Assembly (NCBI RefSeq): GCF_023161965.1
Contig: NZ_JALNTY010000004.1
Coordinates: 62,001-126,000 of the forward strand
Direction: 5' to 3'
DNA length: 64,000 nt
Source: Anaerosoma tenue
Lineage (GTDB): Bacteria; Actinomycetota; Coriobacteriia; Anaerosomatales; Anaerosomataceae
Below are positions 8,080 through 16,928 of the stretch, piece by piece. Positions within the stretch are counted from its first letter, which is position 1; every line of letters begins with the position of its first letter. A program made the position numbers and the translations under genes. Under the pieces are notes generated by a model. That model was not told where the DNA came from, did not search any database, and was given only the letters and a program-made list of their open reading frames with translations.

Positions 8080-8853
8080 TCAGCCGAGGATGCGCGGCGG
8101 CAGGAACGGCCCGACGCACATCCACACGTAGTAGATGAGCAGCAGGATGCAGAGGCAGCCCGTGGGTATCGCGGCAACGAGTATCCACCACCGGCCCCTG
8201 CCGGCGCCGAGCGGTGCCGGCGACTGAGCGATATCGCGCTCCCGCACCACCACGCGATCGTCGTTGACGCGGATGCCCCGAAGACCCGTCATCCACATGC
8301 CGACGCTCGCGGAGTGGGAGCGGCGGAGCGCCATCCAGTAGAACACCGCCCACCCCACAAGGACCGTGGCGAGCGCCCACTGCCACGCAGACACAGCGGC
8401 GGGTGCGGGAAGGCCCTCGTAGCCGAGCGCCGTCAACCACCCGTGGGCGACGTGCTCGGACATCTGTATCCACACCGGCATCGTGGCGTCGGCGCCATGA
8501 AGGCCTCCCGCGAGCGTGGAGAAGGTCAGGGCGGTGGGAACGAGCAGCATCGGTCCGAGGCCGATGACAACGTCGGTGGCCCATGCGCTGTACCGGCGTC
8601 CGAGCGACGCCTGGGGTACGCACCGTCCCTCGTCCGGCCGCACGCGGCGCTCGACGATCTCGGAGGCCACCTCCACGGGATCGCCGAAGTCCCGCAGGAC
8701 GGCCGCGGCGTCACCGCGCTCGCCGACCTCCTCGTACAGGTGCGTGCGGATCTCCTCGATCGTGTCATTCACATCCCCGGGCGGCAGTCCCCTGAGGCCC
8801 CGGCGCACCTTTGCGAGGTATCGCGTGATGTCGGCGTGTTCCGCTTGCGTCAT
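8080..8853 (-). CDS. Membrane protein with HAAS-type domain and RDD-like helices
   Basis: This 257-residue protein has an N-terminal helical domain of about 70 residues (LPPGDVNDTIEEIRTHLYEE). It resembles the HAAS/DUF1700 domain found in genes next to PadR regulators. After it come about four transmembrane helices with an RDD-like stretch (RRYSAWATDVVIG, then VGMWMTGLRGIRV). The ATG at 8853 overlaps the stop of the PadR gene by four bases, so the two are translationally coupled. In such pairs PadR represses both genes. What the membrane protein does is not known. Confidence 0.75.
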   Translation of the reverse strand: MTQAEHADITRYLAKVRRGLRGLPPGDVNDTIEEIRTHLYEEVGERGDAAAVLRDFGDPVEVASEIVERRVRPDEGRCVPQASLGRRYSAWATDVVIGLGPMLLVPTALTFSTLAGGLHGADATMPVWIQMSEHVAHGWLTALGYEGLPAPAAVSAWQWALATVLVGWAVFYWMALRRSHSASVGMWMTGLRGIRVNDDRVVVRERDIAQSPAPLGAGRGRWWILVAAIPTGCLCILLLIYYVWMCVGPFLPPRILG

Positions 8854-9218
8854 CGGTCGCCCTTCCCCCCGAGCTCGTCCATGGCTCCCGCAACGGTCTC
8901 CCACTCGGCCCACGCGCGTTCGCGGAACGCACGCCCCTCGGCGGTGATGCGATAGTACTTCCGCGGTCCGGCCGGGCCTTCGTCAGACCATGCCGAGGAG
9001 ACGAGGCCGTCGGCCTCTAGACGCCGCAAGACCGGGTAGACGGTCCCCTCGCCTGCCACGAGCCCTCCGCGCTCCTTGAGCTCCCTCACGATGGCGTATC
9101 CGTACAGAGCCTCGTTCTGCACGAGGTTGAGGATCATCAGCTCGACGATCCCCTTGCGGAGCTGCGTCGACCATGATGAGAAGCCGTCATCCGGTGCGGT
9201 TCGTGTACGTCTGGCCAT
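8850..9218 (-). CDS. PadR-family transcriptional regulator
   Basis: This protein has 122 residues. The core ILNLVQNEALYGYAIVREL, followed by GTVYPVLRRLEADGLV and PRKYYRITAEGR, is the classical PadR winged helix. A C-terminal helix for dimerisation ends the protein. It is the first gene of a two-gene minus-strand operon with the HAAS/RDD-like membrane protein. A clear inverted repeat upstream (9236-9260) is a good candidate for its own operator. Confidence 0.9.
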   Translation of the reverse strand: MARRTRTAPDDGFSSWSTQLRKGIVELMILNLVQNEALYGYAIVRELKERGGLVAGEGTVYPVLRRLEADGLVSSAWSDEGPAGPRKYYRITAEGRAFRERAWAEWETVAGAMDELGGKGDR

Positions 9219-9235
9219 CGGACCCCGTCTGATAC

Positions 9236-9260
9236 GGATACTGTGTAATGAACAGTACCC
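9236..9260. promoter_or_regulatory. Inverted repeat upstream of padR, likely PadR operator
   Basis: TACTGT (9239-9244) and ACAGTA (9252-9257) are a perfect inverted repeat with a seven-base spacer. Skipping one mismatched pair, two more G-C pairs extend it to 9236-9260. It lies 21 bases upstream of the PadR start, the position and shape expected for an autoregulatory PadR site. It is 125 bases from the divergent amidohydrolase gene and could affect that too. Confidence 0.55.
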
Positions 9261-9384
9261 TCACACCGGCGTGTCTGCAAGCGGAGGCCGTACCCCCGGT
9301 ACCGCCGCGACCGTGGAGGGGCCATGGTGCGGTAGACTGCTGGTTCGGGCGGCGCCGACGTGTCCGCGGCGTGAAGGAGTATCC

Positions 9385-10173
9385 GTGCTGGTCATCGACT
9401 CACATACCCACGCGTTCCCCGACGGGCTCGCCGAGATGGCGGTCGGGCGTCTCGTGGGCCGTGAAGGCGTTCGCGCCTACTACGACGGAACGGTGAGCGG
9501 GCTCCTCGGCTCCATGGCGCTGCGGGGTGTCGACCGGTCCGTCCTCGCGCCGGTGGCCACCAAGCCGTCACAGGTGCGCACGATCAACGACTGGGTCATG
9601 GGGATCGGCAACGAGAGGATCGTCCCGCTCGGTGCGATGCATCCAGATCTGCCGGATCCGGAGGAGGAGATCTCGCGGCTCGCGGCCGCGGGGGTGCGCG
9701 GCATCAAGCTGCACTCACAGAACCAGGACTTCTCTCCTGAGGAGGAGCGTATGGCGCCGATCTACGAGGCGGTCATACGGCACGGCATGCTCATCCTGTT
9801 CCATGCAGGGGGCTTCGTGGTCGATGAGGGGACGGACGCCCACCCTGACGTGTTCGCGCAGATGCTTGATGACTGGCCCGGGATGGTGTGCATCCTCGCG
9901 CACATGGGCGGATTCCGCTACTGGGACGAGGTCCGCGAGCATCTGTGCGGGCGGCAGGTGTATCTCGACACGGCGTACGTGCCGGGCATCCTACCCGATG
10001 ACGAGCTGTTGTCGCTCATCCGCGAGCACGGCGCGCATCGCGTGCTGTTCGGCTCCGACGGCCCGTGGGCCGATGCCGGCGTCGAGATAGCGCAGCTGAA
10101 GGACATCGGCCTCACCGAGGACGAACTCGGGATGATCCTGTCCTCGAACGCGCGGGCGTTGTTCGGCATCTGA
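9385..10173 (+). CDS. Amidohydrolase-family protein (PF04909-like metal-dependent hydrolase)
   Basis: This 262-residue TIM-barrel hydrolase begins almost at once with the metal-binding strand IDSHTHAF. Further motifs follow: GIKLHSQ, an HAGG strand near residue 140, AHMGG, and FGSDGPW near the C-terminus, which supplies the catalytic aspartate. The order matches amidohydrolase-2 proteins, which include decarboxylases and lactonases; the substrate cannot be told. The GTG at 9385 is preceded by AAGGAG at 9373-9378 with normal spacing. Upstream codons in the same frame lack protein-like character and extend into the PadR gene. Confidence 0.8.
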   Translation: MLVIDSHTHAFPDGLAEMAVGRLVGREGVRAYYDGTVSGLLGSMALRGVDRSVLAPVATKPSQVRTINDWVMGIGNERIVPLGAMHPDLPDPEEEISRLAAAGVRGIKLHSQNQDFSPEEERMAPIYEAVIRHGMLILFHAGGFVVDEGTDAHPDVFAQMLDDWPGMVCILAHMGGFRYWDEVREHLCGRQVYLDTAYVPGILPDDELLSLIREHGAHRVLFGSDGPWADAGVEIAQLKDIGLTEDELGMILSSNARALFGI

Positions 10174-10235
10174 CGGGAGTCTCTCCGTACGCAGCGGGTA
10201 TACTTGTCGGGTATCGCCGCAACAGGAAGGACGAG

Positions 10236-10604
10236 ATGGGCTCGCACATCCTGGTCGTCGAAGACCATCCGCAGAACCGTTACCTGATGACCTACCTGCT
10301 GGAGAGCCGGGGGTACGAGGTCGAGGTCGCCCTCGATGGGGCCGAGGCGCTCGATGCGCTGGAGACGCGCATCCCGGATCTCATCCTCATGGACATGCAG
10401 CTTCCCAAGGTCGACGGTTACGAGGCCACGCGGCGCATCAAGGCTGACGAGCGGTTCAAGGGTATCCCGCTCGTGGCGGTGACCGCGCACTCGATGCGGG
10501 GCGATCAGGACAAGGCGATGGCCGCGGGATGCGACGTCTTCGTGACCAAGCCGATCAACGGCGAGGAGCTCCTTGCCCTCGTGGACCGCCTGCTCAAGCG
10601 CTGA
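10236..10604 (+). CDS. Single-domain response regulator (CheY/DivK-like)
   Basis: This is a 122-residue receiver domain with no output domain. Acidic residues are in VVEDHPQN, the phosphoacceptor is Asp53 in LILMDMQLPK, a threonine or serine switch is in AVTAHS, and the conserved lysine is in VFVTKPI near residue 103. The ATG at 10236 follows an AGGAAGGA site. No kinase is adjacent, so the partner is unknown. The KVDGYEATRRIK stretch is typical of DivK or hybrid-kinase receivers. Confidence 0.9.
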   Translation: MGSHILVVEDHPQNRYLMTYLLESRGYEVEVALDGAEALDALETRIPDLILMDMQLPKVDGYEATRRIKADERFKGIPLVAVTAHSMRGDQDKAMAAGCDVFVTKPINGEELLALVDRLLKR

Positions 10605-10682
10605 AGTCCGGCGTCCTGTGGGCGCCACGACCCTCACATTCGCCCCGGCGATGCGCCACTCGCGCGCGGTCGGGCGACCCCC

Positions 10683-10688
10683 TATACT
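10683..10688 (+). promoter_or_regulatory. -10 element of the SRP RNA gene
   Basis: TATACT lies about ten bases before the predicted 5' end of the SRP RNA. No convincing -35 hexamer is visible in the G+C-rich sequence upstream. Confidence 0.5.
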
Positions 10689-10697
10689 GAAAGACCG

Positions 10698-10820
10698 CGC
10701 TCCGGCATTCGGGTCCGGGTCTCGGGTGGCGGTATGTCGTGAACCTGGTCAGGTCCGGAAGGAAGCAGCCATAAGCGGCCTCTGCCGGGTGCCCGGGACC
10801 TGGTCCCGAACGCCGGAGCG
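10698..10820 (+). ncRNA. ffs: Small bacterial signal recognition particle RNA (4.5S type)
   Basis: The segment carries the near-invariant SRP RNA core: a loop reading GTCAGGTCCGGAAGGAAGCA followed by GCC, then the 3' side of the asymmetric loop. The ends pair as one long hairpin, CGCTCCGGC at the 5' end with GCCGGAGCG at the 3' end (10812-10820). The length of about 123 nt fits the short form without an Alu domain. It lies directly upstream of dnaX, a common bacterial arrangement. The exact ends are set by the terminal pairing, not by data. Confidence 0.93.
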
Positions 10821-10886
10821 TACGATGTCACGGCCGAGCCTGCATGCGGCGAACACCGACCGGAGCACCCCGAGGAGCCGAACTCC

Positions 10887-12650
10887 ATGACTCACCTGTC
10901 CTGGTACCGCAAGTACCGCCCCCAGACCTTCGACGACGTGGTCGGGCAGCCGCACATCCAGCAGACGCTCCGCAACGCGGTGGCGGACGGGGCGGTGGCG
11001 CACGCGTACCTGTTCACCGGGCCGCGCGGGACGGGCAAGACCACCACGGCGAGGATCCTCGCCAAGGCCCTCAACTGCGAACAGGGCCCCACCGCCGATC
11101 CCGATGACACCTGCGACCAGTGCCGGGCGATCGCCGACGGCACGCACCCCGACGTCCAGGAGCTCGACGCGGCTTCGCGGACGGGCGTCGAGGACGTCCG
11201 GGAGCAGATCATCGGGCGGCTCAACTACGCGCCCGCCCGGGGCCGGTGGAAGGTCTACATCATCGACGAGGTGCACATGCTGTCCACCTCGGCGTTCAAT
11301 GCCCTCCTCAAGTCGCTTGAGGAGCCTCCCGAGCGCACCGTGTTCATCCTGTGCACCACGCATCCCCACAAGGTCCCCGAGACGATCCACTCCCGCTGCC
11401 AGAGGTTCGACTTCCGGCGACTCTCGGTAGAGGACATCGTCGGCCGGCTGCGAACCATCAGCGAGGCCGAGGGCGTGGATGTTCCGGACGGGGCGCTCAC
11501 GCTGATCGCCAAGCACGCGCTCGGCGGGATGCGGGACGCCATCACGACGCTCGAGCAACTCGCCTCCTTCGGCGGCGGGACGATCCGTCTCGAGGATGTC
11601 GAAGGGCTGCTTGGCGAGGTCGACGCCGACGTGCTGTTCGAGGCCGCCTCCCTGGTGCTTGAGCGCGATGTGGCGGGCGCCTTCAGGTTCGTGGCGCGAA
11701 TGGCGGAGGCTGGTATCGACATGGCCGAGTTCGTGAAGGGCCTCGTGCGCCACTTCCGCGACCTGTTCGTGCTCGCGGCGGTGGGCGGCGACGTGGCGGT
11801 CGACACGACCTCCGAGGATCTCGGCCGCCTGCAGAGCCAGGCGACCCGGTTCGGTGCCGACCGCATCGGGCGGGTGCTGGAGATCCTGGAGCGGCTGACC
11901 ACCGAGTTGCGGTATGCGGCCGATCAGCGTCTTGCGGTGGAGGTCGCGATGACGCGGATGGCGCGTCCGCAGGGCGACCTCACGCTGGCCTCGCTCGCCG
12001 AGCGTGTGGACGCGCTTGAGGCCGGAGCCCCGCTCACCGACTTCTCCGCGGCGCCCTCGCCGGTCGCCTCCGAGTCCCGCCCCGCGAAGGCGGATCCCGT
12101 CGCGCGGTCACAGCGGCCGCGGGCCGACGGGGCCGCCGCTTCTCCGGCATCCGGGCGCTCCGGCACGGACTCGGCGGCCGAGCCGTCGTCCGCACCCGCC
12201 AAGGCGGACGCGGCGTCTCCGGGAGCGCAGAGCCTCGATGTCGCGACGGTGAAGCGGGCGTGGCCTGCTGTCTTGGCGGAGATCAAGAAGATCCGCGCAC
12301 CGCGCGCGCACATATTCAACGGCACCGAGGCCGAAGTGGTCTCGGGGACCCTGGTGGTCGAGTTCCCCGCGGATCAGCGCTTCGCCATGGATCTCGCCCG
12401 TGAGACGGAGACCCTCGGCGTCCTTCGCCGTGCGGTCCGCTCGGTGCTCGGACAGGAACCGCCTGTCGAGTACCGGCTCGGCAGATCAGGGGCGTCCTCG
12501 TCGGCGGAGGCTGTGGCCGCGCAGGCGCCCCGACGGGACGAGGCGGCCGACACGGCCACGGAGCCGGCCGTGGACCTTGAAGCATCGGTGCTCGCAGAGC
12601 TGGGTGGCGAGATCATCGAAGATGTCACAGACGGACAGGAAGATGGATAG
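10887..12650 (+). CDS. dnaX: DNA polymerase III gamma/tau subunit
   Basis: This 587-residue clamp-loader ATPase has Walker A GPRGTGKTTT near residue 46. A zinc module with cysteines in LNCEQG and DTCDQCRA follows, then a DEVHML Walker B and the SRC sensor (IHSRCQRF). Domain III is helical to about residue 370. After an alanine/proline-rich linker there is a C-terminal domain of about 130 residues that resembles the tau domain binding the polymerase. No A-rich slippery sequence is visible, so a programmed frameshift to a short gamma form is not supported. It is followed by ybaB and recR with 2-15 base gaps, the usual recombination-repair cluster. Confidence 0.95.
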   Translation: MTHLSWYRKYRPQTFDDVVGQPHIQQTLRNAVADGAVAHAYLFTGPRGTGKTTTARILAKALNCEQGPTADPDDTCDQCRAIADGTHPDVQELDAASRTGVEDVREQIIGRLNYAPARGRWKVYIIDEVHMLSTSAFNALLKSLEEPPERTVFILCTTHPHKVPETIHSRCQRFDFRRLSVEDIVGRLRTISEAEGVDVPDGALTLIAKHALGGMRDAITTLEQLASFGGGTIRLEDVEGLLGEVDADVLFEAASLVLERDVAGAFRFVARMAEAGIDMAEFVKGLVRHFRDLFVLAAVGGDVAVDTTSEDLGRLQSQATRFGADRIGRVLEILERLTTELRYAADQRLAVEVAMTRMARPQGDLTLASLAERVDALEAGAPLTDFSAAPSPVASESRPAKADPVARSQRPRADGAAASPASGRSGTDSAAEPSSAPAKADAASPGAQSLDVATVKRAWPAVLAEIKKIRAPRAHIFNGTEAEVVSGTLVVEFPADQRFAMDLARETETLGVLRRAVRSVLGQEPPVEYRLGRSGASSSAEAVAAQAPRRDEAADTATEPAVDLEASVLAELGGEIIEDVTDGQEDG

Positions 12651-12665
12651 AGGATGGGAGGGCGC

Positions 12666-12983
12666 ATGAAGCCCAACATGCAGAACGTGATGAAGCAGGC
12701 TCAGAAGATGCAGGCCGATATGGCCCGTGTGCAGGAGGAGCTCAAGGACGAGCGTGTCGAGGCGTCGGTCGGCGGTGGCGCGGTCAAGGTGGTGATGACG
12801 GGCGACCTCAGTATGGAGTCGGTCTCGATCGATCCATCGGCCGTGGATCCGGATGACGTAGCGATGCTCGAGGACATGGTCGTGGCCGCGGTCAACGAGG
12901 CCATGCGCCAGGCGCAGGACCTCGCGTCGCGGAAGATGGCCGCAGTCACCGGCGGACTCGGGCTGCCGGGCGGGATGTTCTAG
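12666..12983 (+). CDS. ybaB: Nucleoid-associated protein, YbaB/EbfC family
   Basis: This 105-residue protein has the family's helical arm ([16 protein letters not shown]), the central beta segment with a [12 protein letters not shown] motif, and a C-terminal helix ending in a glycine-rich LGLPGGMF. Family members form dimers that bind DNA. The ATG at 12666 fits the family N-terminus and follows GGAGG at 12657-12661. An in-frame ATG at 12654 would add four residues. It lies between dnaX and recR, its usual place. Confidence 0.93.
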   Translation: MKPNMQNVMKQAQKMQADMARVQEELKDERVEASVGGGAVKVVMTGDLSMESVSIDPSAVDPDDVAMLEDMVVAAVNEAMRQAQDLASRKMAAVTGGLGLPGGMF

Positions 12984-12985
12984 GA

Positions 12986-13588
12986 ATGGCCTTCTACGCC
13001 CCTCCGATCGCCCGGTTGCTCGAGGAGCTCGAGCGGCTGCCCGGCATCGGACCCAAGTCGGCGCAGCGGCTCGCCTATCACATCCTGCGGGGCGATGACG
13101 ATGCGGCCGGACGTCTCGCTGACGCGATCGTCGACGTGAAGCGGACCATCCGCTTCTGTGAGCGGTGCTTCAACTTCGCTGAGGGCGACCTGTGCGACAT
13201 ATGCGGTGATCCCGGGCGTGACACGGCCACCATCTGCGTGGTCGAGGAGCCACGCGACGTCGTAGCCGTCGAGCGCACGGGAGAGTTCAGGGGCACGTAT
13301 CACGTCCTGCAAGGGGCCATCTCGCCCATCGACGGCATCGGCCCGGAGCAGTTGCGGGTGCGAGAGCTGGTCGACCGCCTCCGTGCGGGCGACGTCACCG
13401 AGGTGATCCTCGCCACCGATCCGGACATCGAGGGCGAGACGACCGCGCTGTACCTGTCACGTCTCATCCGTCCGCTGGGGGTCCGCGTCACGCGCATCGC
13501 GTCCGGTCTTCCGGTCGGCGGTGACCTGGAATACGCCGACGAGGTGACGCTCGGTCGCGCCCTCGAAGCACGCCGTGAGATGGATTGA
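12986..13588 (+). CDS. recR: Recombination mediator protein RecR
   Basis: This 200-residue protein of standard length has a helix-hairpin-helix [15 protein letters not shown] at the N-terminus. A four-cysteine zinc finger ([10 protein letters not shown]...CDICGD) follows, then a TOPRIM domain with VVEEPRDV and the acidic ATDPDIEGE motif. A Walker-B-like end completes it. It acts with RecF/RecO in loading RecA at gaps. It starts two bases after ybaB, so it is translationally coupled. Confidence 0.96.
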   Translation: MAFYAPPIARLLEELERLPGIGPKSAQRLAYHILRGDDDAAGRLADAIVDVKRTIRFCERCFNFAEGDLCDICGDPGRDTATICVVEEPRDVVAVERTGEFRGTYHVLQGAISPIDGIGPEQLRVRELVDRLRAGDVTEVILATDPDIEGETTALYLSRLIRPLGVRVTRIASGLPVGGDLEYADEVTLGRALEARREMD

Positions 13589-13754
13589 TGGAAGATTCTT
13601 GCTACCGTTCACCGATTGGCGTCCGCCGCTGACCTTTGCGGGCCGGTCGGGCTGACGGGGTACCCGCGTATCCTGATACGGCTATCGAACATCACCCGGC
13701 CTCACCTCTCGTCCCGCCCGAACCTGGCCGACTCATCCCAGAAAGGGGGAGCCC

Positions 13755-14330
13755 ATGCCACAGCTGACGGAGATTCGCTGGCACGCCCGTGCCGGCCAGG
13801 GTGCCGTCACAGCCGCAAAGGTGGTCGCCGAGACCGCGCTCGCGGCCGATCAGTACCTGCAGGCGATGCCCGAATACGGTCCGGAGCGCATGGGAGCGCC
13901 GATCAAGGCGTTCACCCGCATCTCGTCAGACCCGATCGAGATCCACTGCAACATCGAGAACCCCGACATCGTGATCGTGCTGGACGACTCGCTCATCGAC
14001 ATCGTCGATGTGGCCGAGGGCGTGCACGACGATGGCGTCATCCTCATCAACACCTGCACGCCTCCCGCTGAGGTCCGCGCCAAGCTCGGGGTGTCCGACA
14101 GCGTCCGCGTTGCATGCGTCGACGCGTCGGGTATCGCCCTCGACACCATCAAGCGGGACATCCCCAACACCCCGATGGTCGGCGCCCTGATCAAGGCGAC
14201 CTCCGTCGTGGACCTGGAGGCGTTCAAGGGCCTCCTGGCCAAGAACCTCTCGAAGAAGTTCGGCCAGGAGATGATCGACGCCAACTGGGCGTCCGTGGAC
14301 CGCGCGTTCGAGGAGGTGACCGTGGCATGA
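13755..14330 (+). CDS. porG: 2-oxoacid:ferredoxin oxidoreductase, gamma subunit
   Basis: This 191-residue subunit has the WHARAGQGAVTAAKVVAE start that marks gamma subunits of pyruvate/2-ketoisovalerate/2-oxoglutarate ferredoxin oxidoreductases. The EYGPERMGAP motif follows. It is the first gene of a gamma-delta-alpha-beta operon, the order of the four-subunit archaeal-type enzyme. An AAAGGGGGAG ribosome site precedes the ATG. The enzyme makes acyl-CoA, CO2 and reduced ferredoxin from a 2-oxoacid and CoA. Pyruvate is the likeliest substrate by operon type, but the substrate was not proven here. Confidence 0.9.
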   Translation: MPQLTEIRWHARAGQGAVTAAKVVAETALAADQYLQAMPEYGPERMGAPIKAFTRISSDPIEIHCNIENPDIVIVLDDSLIDIVDVAEGVHDDGVILINTCTPPAEVRAKLGVSDSVRVACVDASGIALDTIKRDIPNTPMVGALIKATSVVDLEAFKGLLAKNLSKKFGQEMIDANWASVDRAFEEVTVA

Positions 14331-14647
14331 AGTGGGATATCTCCGAGATGGGATCGTGGACCTACGGACAGTTCCCCCCCGGCGCGATCATCCCCGAGGC
14401 CGGCAACAGCAACGACTACATCACGGGTGGGTGGCGGAGCGAGCGTCCGTGGCGCGATGACGCCACGTGCACGCAGTGCCTCCTGTGCTGGATCGTCTGC
14501 CCTGACAGCTCGATCAACGTGGCCGACGAGAAGGTCACGAGCTTCGATCTCGACCACTGCAAGGGCTGCGGCATCTGCGCGCAGGTCTGCCCTGTGGACG
14601 CGATCGAGATGGTCCCAGAAGGCTGCGAACTCCCGGGGGTGAAGTAG
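14327..14647 (+). CDS. porD: 2-oxoacid:ferredoxin oxidoreductase, delta (ferredoxin) subunit
   Basis: This 106-residue protein has two [4Fe-4S] motifs, CTQCLLCWIVCP and CKGCGICAQVCP, in the spacing of PorD/VorD subunits. The ATG overlaps the gamma stop by four bases. It should carry electrons from the thiamine-diphosphate site to external ferredoxin. Confidence 0.92.
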   Translation: MKWDISEMGSWTYGQFPPGAIIPEAGNSNDYITGGWRSERPWRDDATCTQCLLCWIVCPDSSINVADEKVTSFDLDHCKGCGICAQVCPVDAIEMVPEGCELPGVK

Positions 14648-14649
14648 AG

Positions 14650-15846
14650 ATGCCCGAGCAGAAGACACTCGCCACCACCGGCAACCTGGTCGTTGCGGAA
14701 GCCATGCGCCAGTGCAAGCCCGATGTCGTGGCCGCATATCCCATCACCCCGCAGACCACGATCGTCGAGGAGTTCGCCGGCTTCGTGGCCAAAGGCAAGA
14801 CCGACTGCGAGTACGTGACCGTGGAGAGCGAGCACTCGGCGATGAGCGCTTGCATCGGTGCGTCGGCCGCAGGCGCCCGCGTGATGACGGCGACCTCGTC
14901 GCAGGGCCTCGCGCTCATGTGGGAGGAGCTGCACATCGCCTCCGGCATGCGACTCCCGATCGTGATGGCCAACGCCAACCGCGCGCTGTCGGCGCCGATC
15001 AACATCCACTGCGACCACGGTGACATCATGGGCGCCCGTGACACGGGCTGGGTCACCTACTTCGCCGAGACGGCGCAGGAGGCCTACGACAACACGATCA
15101 TGGCGTTGCGCGTGGCCGAGCACCCCGACGTGCTCCTTCCCGCGATCAGCGCGCTCGACGGGTTCATCACCACGCATTCGATCGACCGCGTGTGCGTGAT
15201 GGACGATGCAACGGTGGCCGATTTCGTCGGCGACTATGAGTCTGCGAGCGCCCTCCTCGATACCGATGACCCGGTCCTGCACGGAAGCTTCTCCGGCCTG
15301 GGCGGCCCGTTCTTCGAGTTCAAGCGCCAGCAGCGCGAGGCGATGGAGAACGCTCGTGCGGTCATCAAGGAGGTCGGCGCCGAGTACTCGGAGCTGTCCG
15401 GCCGCCCGTTCGACGTCATCGAGACCTGGGGGATGGAAGACGCCGAGACGGCCGTGGTCGTCATCGGCTCGACGGCCGGCAACGTCCGCCACGTCGCGCG
15501 TGAGCTGCGCGCGAACGGCCGCAAGGTCGGCGTGGTGAAGGTCCGCGTGTGGCGTCCGTTCCCGTACGCCGAGTTGGCGGCGGCACTCAAGGGCCTCAAG
15601 GCCGTTGCGGTGCTTGACCGTGCCGAGTCGTTCGGCGCCGAAGGCGGTCCGCTGTTCACCGAGGTACGGGGAGCGCTCTACGACCTCGAGACCCGCGTGC
15701 CCGTCGTGGGCTACATCTACGGCCTGGGTGGCGCTGACGTGAGGCTCGAGCTCATCGAACGCGTCTACGACGACCTGTCCGATATAGCCGCCGGTTCTGC
15801 GGCTCCCGCCGGGCTTGTGTACCTCGGCGCGAGAGAGGAGGCCTAG
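14650..15846 (+). CDS. porA: 2-oxoacid:ferredoxin oxidoreductase, alpha subunit
   Basis: This 398-residue subunit has the YPITPQTTIVEE motif near residue 31 and ESEHSAMSACIGAS, the pyrimidine-binding domain of alpha subunits. Later come DTGWVTYFAE and a transketolase-C-like domain with KVRVWRPFPY. Length and motif order match PorA. It lies two bases after the delta gene and three before the beta gene. The DRAESFGAEGGPL stretch near residue 320 is typical for this family. Confidence 0.93.
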   Translation: MPEQKTLATTGNLVVAEAMRQCKPDVVAAYPITPQTTIVEEFAGFVAKGKTDCEYVTVESEHSAMSACIGASAAGARVMTATSSQGLALMWEELHIASGMRLPIVMANANRALSAPINIHCDHGDIMGARDTGWVTYFAETAQEAYDNTIMALRVAEHPDVLLPAISALDGFITTHSIDRVCVMDDATVADFVGDYESASALLDTDDPVLHGSFSGLGGPFFEFKRQQREAMENARAVIKEVGAEYSELSGRPFDVIETWGMEDAETAVVVIGSTAGNVRHVARELRANGRKVGVVKVRVWRPFPYAELAAALKGLKAVAVLDRAESFGAEGGPLFTEVRGALYDLETRVPVVGYIYGLGGADVRLELIERVYDDLSDIAAGSAAPAGLVYLGAREEA

Positions 15847-15849
15847 GAC

Positions 15850-16782
15850 ATGGCGAATCTCAAGGAACTCACCCATCGCGAGGACCGTCTCGCCGGTGGG
15901 CACCGGTTGTGTGCCGGCTGCGGCGCCTCTATCGCCGTGCGCCAGGTGCTGCTCGGCGCCGGCGAGGATCCCGTCGTGGTCGGCTGCGCCACCGGGTGCC
16001 TCGAGGTCTCCACGACCATCTACCCGTACTCGTCGTGGAAGACGCCGTTCATCCACAACGCGTTCGAGAACTCGGCTGCGACGATCTCCGGCGTCGAGGC
16101 CGCGTTCAACGGCCTTCGTCGGGCAGGGAAGATCGACCCTGACAAGAAGGTGCGCTTCGTCGCATTCGGCGGTGACGGCGGCACCTACGACATCGGCCTG
16201 CAGTCGCTCTCGGGCGCCATGGAACGCGGTCATGACATGGTGTACGTCTGCTACGACAACGGCGCGTATATGAACACCGGCATCCAGCGCTCCTCGGCAA
16301 CACCGAAGGGCGCCTGGGCCACCACTTCGGAAGTGGGTTCGGCGCAGGCTGGCAAGCAGCAGCGCAGGAAGGACCTGACGGCGATCATCGCGGCGCACGG
16401 CGTCCCGTACGTCGCGCAAGCCTCGATCTCGCACTGGAAGGACCTCACCACCAAGGCCGAGAAGGCGTTCAACACTCCAGGCCCGGCGTTCCTTAACGTG
16501 TTCGCGCCGTGCCCGCGCGGCTGGCGCACGCCGTCGAGCAAGACGGTCGAGATCGCCAAGCTCGCCGTGCAGACCGGCTTCTGGCCCGTGTACGAGGTGG
16601 AGGACGGCGTGTGGCGGCAGACCGTCAAGGTCGCCAACCGCAAGCCTATCGAGGAGTTCCTGAAGCCGCAGGGCCGCTTCAAGCATCTGTTCGCCCCCGG
16701 CAACGAGGAGTTGCTCGCCGAGATCCAGTCGGACGTCGATCGCGCGTGGGATGCATTGATGGTCCGCTGTTCGGCCGAGTGA
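15850..16782 (+). CDS. porB: 2-oxoacid:ferredoxin oxidoreductase, beta subunit
   Basis: This 310-residue subunit carries the thiamine diphosphate site. The GHRLCAGCGASIA cysteines near residue 20 bind the proximal cluster. The metal/diphosphate motif is GGDGGTYDIGLQ followed by YDNGAYMNTG. Another cysteine lies in FAPCPRGW, as expected for the fourth cluster ligand. It is the last gene of the operon and is followed by a strong palindromic terminator. Confidence 0.94.
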   Translation: MANLKELTHREDRLAGGHRLCAGCGASIAVRQVLLGAGEDPVVVGCATGCLEVSTTIYPYSSWKTPFIHNAFENSAATISGVEAAFNGLRRAGKIDPDKKVRFVAFGGDGGTYDIGLQSLSGAMERGHDMVYVCYDNGAYMNTGIQRSSATPKGAWATTSEVGSAQAGKQQRRKDLTAIIAAHGVPYVAQASISHWKDLTTKAEKAFNTPGPAFLNVFAPCPRGWRTPSSKTVEIAKLAVQTGFWPVYEVEDGVWRQTVKVANRKPIEEFLKPQGRFKHLFAPGNEELLAEIQSDVDRAWDALMVRCSAE

Positions 16783-16798
16783 CGGCTGTCCGTTCGCG

Positions 16799-16836
16799 AT
16801 CGAGGGCCCCGGTGACGCGTCACCGGGGCCCTCGAT
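16799..16836 (+). terminator. Perfect 38-base palindrome, terminator of the por operon
   Basis: ATCGAGGGCCCCGGTGACG and its exact complement make a 19-bp uninterrupted inverted repeat starting 16 bases after the porB stop. There is no T-run after it, which is common for terminators in high-G+C bacteria. Because the palindrome has essentially no loop, it could act from either strand. Confidence 0.75.
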
Positions 16837-16928
16837 GCTAGAATGCGCGTGAAGCGCCACGCAGGCGCGAGCAGTCGCTTGCGTGGCGGCGTGTGCATGG
16901 TCCCTCCCGACACCGGGGGTCGCGCTGC

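Noticed and set aside
10887-12650. Programmed frameshift in dnaX
   Set aside because: No A-rich slippery heptamer or downstream hairpin was seen in the relevant part.
14416-16860. Very long minus-strand open frame opposite the por operon
   Set aside because: It is antisense to four well-supported oxidoreductase genes; composition (R, H, D, E rich) is typical of shadow frames at high G+C.
16856-16887. Hairpin upstream of the HD-GYP gene as a c-di-GMP riboswitch
   Set aside because: A GCCACGCA/TGCGTGGC stem exists, but the conserved GEMM core (GCAAA, CGGG, AGCCGGGTTGCC) is absent.
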